A stretch of 64,000 nt of DNA, from NCBI GenBank assembly GCA_008973525.1, contig WACJ01000515.1:372001-436000 (forward strand). The letters are read 5' to 3'. The position numbers were made by a program, and so were the translations under genes. Source of the stretch: Stenopsyche tienmushanensis (Eukaryota > Arthropoda > Insecta > Trichoptera > Stenopsychidae). The notes beneath the pieces were generated by a model. The model made no database searches. It had not been told where the DNA came from and was given only the letters and a program-made list of their open reading frames with translations. Position 1 is the first letter of the stretch. Each line of letters begins with the position of its first letter. This document shows, piece after piece, positions 55,201 through 64,000 of this stretch.

Positions 55201-57484
55201 AAAATTCAAACAAATATTTCGAGTAAAACGTGCATCGAACAAAAAAATATTTTTTATTATTAACATTTGATTCCCTGGATAAAATACACTTGGGTGTTTT
55301 TATGCGAATTTGAAGTTATGCGGTTTTCAAAAATAATGGAACCTATCCCTCGGTTTTCTATAGGTGTCGGTCCAAGCTTTTTTTATGCGAATGCGCATAA
55401 AAAAGATCTTAAACTAACACTAGCGCAAGTTACAATCGTTATAATGCGAGTGCGATGGGCGAACGGAACTGTATTTAAATCTGATAACTCTTCTTAAAAG
55501 CTTAAGCATTGCATTTGTACGATTATCGAATAAAATAGACGTTAATAAGGCAATTCTAAGATTAATATGTATTGTGTTTTTATTTGTATTAATTTTTTAT
55601 AATCTTTTTTTATGCGATTTTTGGTACATTCTATCAGATTGATTTGAAGTTATGCGGTTTTTATAAATAATGGAATTTATCCGTTTTCTATGTAGTTTAA
55701 GTCTTTTTATGCCTACTTATCTCGCATTATATTTCTAATCGCGAAGAAGCAATTATTAATCGTCCCGGATAAAGTGTGTTAATGAGTGATTTAGGATTTT
55801 TTTTAATATGCTATATATCGATCATGAATTCATGTTGATTTTTCCGAACTTTTCGGCGTTTTATATGTTGCAAAAAGAGTCGTCACTGCTTGCAAGAGTC
55901 TCTCTGTGAAAATGTTAAAAATAGTGCAGGTCTAGAAATATTTTGCATAACATTAATAATAGCTCCTAGCGCGTCGTTCTTGTTTCTTAGACTAATTAAT
56001 TACGACACAAGTCTTATTAGTTCGGTGATTAGAAAAAAATACAAGAAGTATACCTCTGATGTAATTATAGTACAGTCGTCGTTTTAACCGATTCGGTGGC
56101 GACTGACCACATTTGACGCCCGCGGCGCCCCCAAACGTTGCGGGAAAAGCGAGCATTATTCCAATCGTTTATCAATATGCAAAAAAGCTCCATTATTTAA
56201 TGCGGTATAATTCAAAAATATATAAGGGTCAAAGTCAAGCATTCAATTGCGAAATTAATCGCGGTCATTTTCTCAAAACGCAATTCGCCCAGGACAAATC
56301 TTGACGTCTGGTCGATGACTAACGTCGAAATGGTACAGGGTCTTATACAATCCTAAGACAATATTAAAGTATTGCGAAACGTGAATGATGCACGCGTTAT
56401 TTATACTCGAACAATCAACAATGATCGGTAGATTCGTGCAACAGTACTCAAACTTGCTTTTATGCAGAAACAATCCCTAAATATTTGCGAATGCTTATTT
56501 GATTTTTCGGCGAATTGTTTATCGAATCAGTTTGACACCGTCTGCTAAATAATCTTGTCGGCGTCGAAATATGTTATGGTTAGCGAGAAAGCTTTCCTAT
56601 GCCCCCAGATCTCGTCGATTATTTGATAATATTTAATAGGGGAAGTCCCTCCCAAATTTATAAATTAAATTTGTGAAATGCGCACGAAATTAATGTGCAA
56701 CCCTCAAATTGTCGGGCCCGAGGCGAACACCCTTTTTGCACCACCTTTTTTACTGGGCGACCGAATGCAGGCGCCATTTTGTTTCATACCAGCGTGCGTT
56801 ACTATGGAAAAATAATCGTTTCATATATTGTATTTTATATCATGCAGACAGACACGTACGCGATTATGCCATGTCTGGGTTTGGATTCATTGTGCTTAAG
56901 GCAATTTTAAATAGCAAATTTGATCAATATCTGTAAAAAGATATAACCATTCATGTTTATGCCAAAATAATTAAATTCAATCAAATTATTAAGGCGTACC
57001 ACATGAACGTTCGGATTTAATAGTCGAGAACTAAAACGCCATTACTTTTACAAGACATAATAAATCCAATCAAAATAATCTCAATCAGCTTCAATAGTCC
57101 TTTTATTTATAAAAAAACTTAATTACTTATTCCGTTTTATTTAAAATCTGCACTTAGACATATTGTCTTGGATATAGAACCATGTCTTTTTACTAAATTA
57201 ATTGCCTCATTTTTAGTTTGTGATGCATGTTTTCGATTCAGATGTAATGGTTTGTCCTTTTTTTTTTTAAGAAAAAACAATGTATTATACAATGATTTGA
57301 CCATTATATAGTAACCATGGATTTTTTTAAATGTAAAAAGCTTAAAAGCTTTAATGAGAGTTTTCCATTTTTTAACAAGGGCAATATTAAAAGTCATCAA
57401 CTTCTCACAAAAATCGAATTTTCTCGAAAAAATTGCGTTCCAATTTGAGCTCATACACTGATTTTGGAAGCCAGGCAACTTGCT
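52250..57484. other. Non-coding DNA inside the hAT inverted pair
   Basis: AT-rich. If the candidate exon at 51587 is real, this would be intron. It has TA dinucleotide runs (52962-52983) and a pair of direct repeats (55312-55395 and 55650-55735). I found no gene. Confidence 0.55.
55312..55735. repeat. Direct repeat pair, about 338-bp spacing
   Basis: GAAGTTATGCGGTTTT, AATAATGGAA, ATCC, CGGTTTTCTAT and CTTTTTTTATGC blocks occur in the same order at 55312-55395 and 55650-55735. They look like two diverged units of an unclassified repeat. Confidence 0.55.
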
Positions 57485-58008
57485 GCTGAAGATACGGACT
57501 AAATCTCGCAAAATTCCCGATTTCCCGACAAATTATTTATTTCCGTCGCTGCAGATGAATACTTACATAATATAATGCTTTGATGTAATTCGTAATTATA
57601 TTACGGAGGATTACAAAAATTTTGAACCCCATATCTATTATATTTCATATTGATATTCCTATTATTAGAGTCGGTGTGTAGTAAATACATCACCGGTAGG
57701 GAAAGGTTAATATAATAATTTAAAAAAACATGTGTAAGTACCCTATATATTTATAGATAGATTAGACAGTTACTGCCACTAGGCGTCGCCTAAGCTCTCC
57801 AAATAATAGTTACGCCACTATTTCCAAGCGTCCAGATTTCGACCGAAATATCTCAATTTAGTAGCCTTCATCGTGTTGGTGAAGTCTATGATTTCTGTTA
57901 GATAAAAATTTCAATCCCGAATTTTTCGGGATTAAGTTTACTAATCCCGGGATTCATAAGCACCTAAAACTGTCCGGGATCCGGGATCCCGGACTTGGAT
58001 TCCCTGTG
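57485..58008 (-). repeat. hAT-associated repeat, copy B (inverted)
   Basis: Inverted partner of 49908-50403. It retains cleaner internal short repeats of CCCGGGAT/ATCCCGG (57930-57995) than copy A. Beyond 57485 the two copies diverge; copy B leads into a 125-codon minus-strand reading frame (57137-57511) of unknown nature. Confidence 0.82.
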
Positions 58009-58849
58009 CAGAACCTTTATTAATCTTCGATTAACAGAATTTCCGAATCTTCATGTGGTACAAAAATTACAATGACAATATAACTCTTCTGTTGCTTTCT
58101 TCGTCATATGGATGAAGTAACATTTGATCGAAGATTATTTTATTTTTGTAGTACATCGCCTTTGCATTCTAGAAGATTTCTAAAGCGATTTTTTTTTTTG
58201 ACAAAATCGTTCATTGTAGAAGTGAAGACGTATGTATTTATTTCCTATTAAATTTGGACGTTTAACTCACTATTTTTCATTTCGGTTTTGGTTACGGTTA
58301 CGTTTCTAACGTTTATATCGGTTCGACTATCGGTTTCGTTCCGGTTTAACGTAAAATGTCTCTTTTGAACATTAGTCTGAACATAAACTGCACTTGAACA
58401 GAAGGTTATAAATGCGTGATTTCTTTCTGGTCCCTCCAATATTTTGTCAATGTATATCTCTCAAAAAAATGCATATAAAGAGCCCAGACTTTATTTTTTA
58501 TAACAAAAGAGATGCATCTATTCGAAAATCCTACTTGATTATTTCTAGAAGACAGCTAATATATTAAGAACGGTCGTAAAAATATTTCTTTTGGCAGCCC
58601 TGAGCGATGTTACGCCCAGGGCGAGTCCTCGCTTTTTAATGGCCACTCGCTGTCCCAAATTGCTTGCGGATGTCATCGTGAATATTTTCCAATCCGGAAA
58701 TACGACGTCACTATTGAATTCCATCGCGAATGTCTATTTCCATTTTTAAATCATACCAGAGTGCTTCCTATGGATTGCTTTCAATCACGTTTTTATCGGC
58801 CGTGTGACAGTCAAAAGTTGGTAACACGTGATCTGGCGGATAATCTATA

Positions 58850-59118
58850 TATATAAAGCAGATCTTCCGTTATCTTGTGTGTGAATATTAACTTGTTTCC
58901 GGCTATTTCGCTTGGTCATTTCGCATAATTGAAGATCATCCTCTGCTTTTCTTCCCTGGCATACTGCCCAGTACAATGAGTTTTTCCAGCTTTCTGGTCT
59001 TCTGTGGATTGATTGTCCTAAGAATTGAATGAATAGAAAAGAGATTTTGGTTTGTTCTTTTTTTTTCATCAGTAGATGATATATTCAGGATTAAATGTTG
59101 CTGTAATTGATGAAGCAA
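58850..59118 (-). pseudogene. Non-LTR retrotransposon C-terminal relic
   Basis: The minus strand reads RKLEKLIVLGSMPGKKSRG, stop, SSIMRNDQ. This is the (L)ENLVVxGKxxGKRSRGRxxxRWxDQ block found near the C-terminus of some LINE reverse transcriptases. Stops at the first Arg of GRP and later codons show decay. Confidence 0.6.
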
Positions 59119-62100
59119 TAAATATTGCTTTTTAGCTTGATAAATTTGGCCTTATTTGATTGTCGGATTGGAGTGTTTTATGAATTTATAAGCTACAGCT
59201 GGTGGCTTATGCATCCATCTTCTATGCGATATATATAATGTGTGCATTAGCTTCGAGAGCAGAAGACTAAACGACCTCCCTCAAAAATCTTTGTTCAGTC
59301 CGTCTGCATAATAATAGAGTCGTCTTTCAACTGCGTCTCGTCTCAATTATGACCGTCGCAGCTTCAGCTAGCTGCGCAATTCTCTGTCCTTTTGCACCAC
59401 AATGGACCATCTTGGAGGAATGCTGGAGCCAGTAGTCGGGATCGTGGCGTGATGATGCGTTCTTTCAATTTCGCTACTACTCCTGTAGTGGATGGCGTCC
59501 AATCGCCACTATAGCATATATATTTCGCCTGTTTCATAATACAGCGTATAAGTTGTGGCGATGGGCGGAGGACATAAATAGACTGGAAGTAGAGAGAAAG
59601 AGATCGGACGTAAATAGCTTACTTGAAATGTTCCCATACTACAGTGGATGTCGGCCCGGGTTGACACGAGTTTGTATGCTAAATCTGGTTTGCTGCTCAC
59701 CACCTGTCGCCACTTGCATCCTTGCATCTTAATCAATTGGGATATCGGAACCGACAGATCTTCGCTAGGAAGAAATGCATCTTCATTGTTGTGCGTGCTA
59801 AGAACGCCACTGCAGAAGACCGCCAGACCGATCGGACATGACGAATGATGAGATATTCGATCGAAATCCAAAGACGATCTTCGCGCAGAATCCTCGAGAT
59901 CGTCGCAAAAAGTTACATAACCGAGTCATTATTGGAGTTAGCAACGACTCGAAAGTGTTGGTCCCAGAACAGTTTATACATTTCGAGAGCTTTGACCCTC
60001 TCGTTGATGGATTTTTTAGTAGCAGCCTAAAATAAAACTTTGAAGGAGATTTTCTCCAATTTTTTTCTTCGAGTTTCTCTCGCTCTCGTTAATTATCATT
60101 GCTTTTGATCATTTCGGAAACGGCGGCGATACAAGGCGATACGGTTACATCCAGTTGTTAAATTTGTCTTTGTATATGAATTTGACAATATAAAAGTGGC
60201 TAAGTCGTATTTGATCCCTACATAATGACTGTTTGTGCTGTTTTTATATTTCCGCTTTGATTGTCGTTTCGTATTCAAACACATTCCTCAACGCTCTGGT
60301 CGTTTAAATTCGGCAATTGTATTCACCATCTTGCATTAATATTTGTGCGTGAGAAAGCTCTGTTCAAAACGGATGCCGCGTTTGCTCACAGTCGATCGAG
60401 AATAACAACGCGTCCACAATTCAGAGCGCTGTTTGGAGCTGTTTCAGCTCAATAAAAAGGTTTTTTTAATGCGGTATTTGACAATGGATGAGGCATGGTT
60501 CCATCACTACACATCAAAATCAAATTAGCTGAGTGGTTCACCGTATCTGGTTCCCAGCGACTAACTAAAAATAATGCTCCAGGGAAAGAAATTTGACTCC
60601 AATGAGGAAGTGATTGCTTAAATTGAATCCTACTTTGAGACCAAAAGATAAATCGTTCTACAAAAACGGCATCGAAATGTTAGACAAGCATTGGAATGAA
60701 TGTATCCCTTTTGCAGGAGACTATGTTGATGATTAAATTCGTTGTTTTATTTATTAAGTGATGTGTTAAAAAGCTAAACTTTGACGATCAGCTATCTTTT
60801 GTCCATTGATTCCTGACGGCATATTTTTAAAAATCAGTATAGATGTATATAAGTTTCTGGCTGCTGAAATTGAAGCAAATCCTATTCTAACTATATCAGT
60901 CACTAAAAAAGCTAAACTGTTTTGATTATCTTCTTCGCCTTCTTCTTTGAACCCCTGGATCTTGAATTAAATCAAATTTATATTAAATAGATTACACAAA
61001 AGCCTCACTCATTACATCAATTATAAAAATTATATTCAAAATATCATCGAATATATATAAGTCTTTTAGTTATTAATGGTGGGTATTTAAGGTGTTAAAT
61101 GCCCCCTGAATCAATTAAGTGATCGTTTTAAAGCTGTTCGTTTTAATTTTTTGGCTTTTTCCTACTTTACAAATACGAATTATTTTTAAATACATATAAT
61201 TGCTTAGTGAACACCCATTGCAGAACCCATAAGACGGGGGAGGGTGCGCAAAGAGCTCGAGGGCGATTGCGCCCCAAACAAAATTGGCAACTTTACAGAG
61301 CATCCTTGCGCTGTAAAGTCCATTCATAACACTGCAAAGCTGCAGTTGCAAAAGAGTAGCTAATACGTGCATTTAATGCACAGGGGCGCAATTGTTGTTT
61401 TACCACAAATGCTTCAGACAGGTTTCCTCATCCAAACTTTATTTTGCTGCTACTATTTTGGCAAACATAGAAAATGTTAAAGCGCCCACAAAATGAATGA
61501 GAATAATGGATTTTTGTTTAATTCGGTATTTCAGTCCAATTTGATCGTCTGCGGATTTTTTATTCGACTTTCACATTGACCCTTCGCGGGAGTCATGCCG
61601 AGCTTAAAATATGTTTTTCATCTCTTATCCTTCGGGGTTGTAATAACGACAGGATATCCTTCTATTGCAACCCATATATGGTTGTCGTTATGGCTTCCGA
61701 CTATTGTAAATCAACTCTATTTCATTTTCCCCCTTTTATTTTCAGACGCTTTTATGGCGTATCACTTAAAGTCCTCAATCACAGCATATTTAGAGCTTAA
61801 AAAATATGAGGAATTATTTTATTAAATTAAAGTGCAAATAATTAGATTTTTCCAAGCGTAAATCTGTTTTTAATTGCTGTATTTCCATGTCAAAATGTTC
61901 TCATTTAATTTAATTCGGATTTTTATTTTTATTCGTATCTTTCTCCTCAATAAGCAATATAAGACGTACATAAAATAGTTTTATTTGTTACATCGTGCAT
62001 TAATAAGAAATTAATGGCGTTTTAGTTGGTAAGTTTGCGTAAACAATGCGTTAAATTTGTACTAATGCCCTGGTCGACTTTTAGGCGCTTATGTTTTGAC

Positions 62101-63400
62101 CGCTGCTAAATTAAAAGTGAACGGAAACGGAGGAGAGGTTGATTAACTCGAATCGACAGTTACGAGCTTTCTTTGTGGACTATTGACGATCGACGCGAAA
62201 ATCTCGATGTCGGATTAATATTTGCGCTTTCGAAATGAGATATTCGGCTGTGAGACCCAGTGATTTAGCGACGTCCAGTCGGCGCCGGAGGAAACTTTTG
62301 ACGTTTTGGATCGAGTGCATGAGTGCTGCCATCTCTCGGATTACACATGACATTGTACGTTCAAATTCGTTCGATTTAAATATGAAATATTAATATTGCT
62401 GCGCTCCAACGCTGTTTAATATCGCAATTAGGCCGCGCGATTCTGCACGTATTATGTAAAAACGGTTGCATAAAGCTCGTAATATGGCCGAATGCTGCCG
62501 CATATGAGCATATATGTCATGCTATTTAAAATAACGACACTGTGCACAGGGAGCGGCCTATTTGCGCCTCATAATAATATTTGCGGTGGCCCTGATTCGT
62601 GCGGTATCGAACGCGTTCAAAATTCCCTGGGTCGCATTTTGTAGGTCATGAGTGTGGCGCGTTCCAGAACGCAACCGCTCTTCATAGCTTTTCCAGAATA
62701 CTTGGGCTCTTTATGAGCACGTCCAAACGATCCCGGCGATTTTAGTATTCGGACGTGACGACTCCTGTCAAGTCAATAATGCCGTCTGTCATCTATATTT
62801 TCATCGCGACGCGACTGAAAACTATCGCATTTATAATCAAAAGCTTGGTGCGATTTGAATGCTCGGCGCGATTACAGGGCGCTGTTTTACCGACGCAACT
62901 CGCAAACGTCAAAACCGCCATTGGGCGTCTGAAATCTAGATTAGTTTTTCATGCATTAGGGATGCATTTTTGAAAAATATCATAAAATTAGATATAAAAG
63001 CATTTTAATACGGAACGAATATAACACATTTCAATTAAAACATATTTAATATATGATATAATACATTTTCAACCATTTCATGTAGGTTATGTAAGCAAAA
63101 TTATGCTCCACATAGAAACAATTCGAAATGGATAAATGTGAAAAAAATATTTTTCAAGCATTTGGGAGAAACTGTCTTAAAATATCTTAAAGTTTTTAAG
63201 AATAAAATTGTTTTTATTAAGGCGAATAGAGCAATTTGCAAGATGTTCAGAGATTCAGAAAAATGCAATACAAGCGACAGTTGGTTGGAAAGAGAAGGAG
63301 AATCGTTTGTAGTGTGTCCGCCGCATACAGCATAGAGATGCTATGCGCATGCGCCGCGTCGCCTCTGCTGTATGTGTGTTTTTCTATAAGCAGCATAAAG
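59119..63400. other. Non-coding DNA with moderate GC patches
   Basis: Besides the mariner relic at 60430-60745 I saw no gene. 62080-62950 is less AT-rich and has several short palindromes; it could be regulatory but nothing specific supports that. Confidence 0.5.
60430..60745 (+). pseudogene. Mariner transposase relic with internal deletion
   Basis: The + strand reads FLMRYLTMDEAWFHHYTSKS, containing the first catalytic region (Val/Met-DExW-HHY; Asp retained). After a frameshift KLAEWFTVSGSQRLTK follows, then a jump to KKFDSNEEVIA, stop, IESYFETK, and the mariner C-terminus YKNGIEMLDKHWNECI and GDYVDD. The second and third catalytic Asp segments are deleted. It belongs to a different mariner lineage from the six-copy family. 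Confidence 0.78.
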
Positions 63401-64000
63401 CATAATTCCTGTGGGAGGAGAATCTTGCATGAGACACCCTGGGGTTTGGTCCCAGGGTAATGTCAGATTCTTACTGACTAAACCCCTCTCTTGCCCTTCT
63501 TTGTCCCCCCGGTATTGTTTATCACATTTCTTCGAAGGGACAGGTCTTGTCCTGTGTTTGTCCTTATTCTAGAATTAGAGAGCTGCTCTGCGTCTCTCAC
63601 TGCCCTTTTTGGCGTTCATGATTTCTTCAACGTAATCTCGCCAAAGGTCCCAGCTCTTACTCATCATAATGCTGTGGACCATGTTCTCGACTATGAGCTC
63701 GGCTACCCCGAGTGCTTGTTTCAGTGTGTTCCTCTGGGATGTCCAAGCCTCACAATCATCGATGATGTATTTCGCATTATCGAGCCCTCCATCAACTTAC
63801 GACCGGTCCATCTTCCCTTGCTGGACATATTCCATCTCTGTTGCCAGGCTTCTTTCAGTTTCTGATTGTGTTCACTGTGATTTTTAGGATCTTCGTAATC
63901 CAAGGCCCTCTTTTTTGCCTGGAGGTCCAACAGGGGGATTCCAGCGATCACGAGCACCGCGTCTTTGGATTCTATAGTCTGGTGATTCGGAGCACTCCCT
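63401..64000 (-). pseudogene. R1-clade non-LTR retrotransposon, 3' part
   Basis: The minus strand from 64000 reads DAVLVIAGIPLLDLQAKKRA, WQQRWNMSSKGRWTGRKL, then after a shift CEAWTSQRNTLKQALG and AELIVENMVHSIMMSKSWD, ending ERRRAAL, stop (about 63573). This is the RT-terminal, WQxRWxxSxKGRWT and C-terminal order of R1-like LINEs; the zinc-knuckle part between is deleted. The 3' UTR has GGGGTTTAGTCAGTAAGAAT, the same end as 27960-28075. It runs off the window edge. Confidence 0.82.

Noticed and set aside
57137..57511. 125-codon minus-strand frame next to hAT repeat copy B
   Set aside because: Lys/Phe-rich with low complexity (KKKKDK) and no recognised motif. It might be hAT-internal sequence but I cannot support that.
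59509..59871. 120-codon minus-strand frame with a good GTAAGC donor after STRADIHCSMGTFQ
   Set aside because: No recognisable domain, no matching acceptor or neighbouring exon found, and a single unsupported frame. It cannot be called a gene.
62755..62973. 72-codon frame in a GC-richer patch
   Set aside because: No recognised motif and no splice partners.
1..64000. CRISPR arrays, operons, rRNA or phage-type systems
   Set aside because: None present; the window is animal nuclear DNA with spliced genes, and the repeats are transposon-derived.

Overview
The window is nuclear DNA from an animal, almost certainly an insect. It is very AT-rich, its genes have spliceosomal introns, and it carries relics of mariner/Tc1, hAT-like, R1-clade and other non-LTR elements. 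The main gene is closest to insect Ankyrin-2. I cannot name the species, and no prokaryotic, organellar or viral gene set is present.

Positions 4600-40225 (+) hold the 3' two thirds of a giant ankyrin gene. The spectrin-binding module (second ZU5 domain and UPA domain) lies in four exons between 4600 and 17915. The death domain lies at 18239-18640. A very long Ser/Thr/Glu/Lys-rich, low-complexity tail then runs to the stop codon at 40225. I could join 26 exons in phase into one frame of 13,911 nt (4,636 residues plus stop). The ankyrin repeats and first ZU5 domain must lie upstream of the window. Three tail exons are giant: 1.26 kb, 2.0 kb and 6.0 kb. The 2.0-kb exon carries about nine degenerate 37-43-residue repeats, and the 6-kb exon carries a GSPxQKS microrepeat. 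A phase-neutral 27-nt candidate cassette microexon lies inside the 12.4-kb intron that splits the ZU5 domain. Two introns appear to use GC donors.

Introns and flanks are full of transposon debris. One mariner family with long inverted ends occurs six times (11359-11553, 11791-12441, 15681-16381, 27748-28939, 30839-31313, 44189-44421), always internally deleted, once with two LINE tails nested inside. A second Tc1/mariner-type family has left short relics at 26392 and 31796, and perhaps 48348. Foldback or MITE-like elements lie at 216, 5068, 7799, 9416 and 12588.

From 40226 to 42760 is the probable 3' UTR with several AATAAA signals. From 42.8 to 50 kb is intergenic DNA with back-to-back LINE tails and transposase relics. 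Two inverted copies of a 0.5-kb hAT-associated repeat (49908-50403 and 57485-58008) bracket a GC-richer block at 50680-52250. That block looks like the promoter, 5' leader and possible first coding exon (51587-51667) of another + strand gene whose body would lie beyond the window. The last 6 kb hold more non-LTR and mariner relics, ending in a truncated R1-clade element on the minus strand that runs off the right edge.
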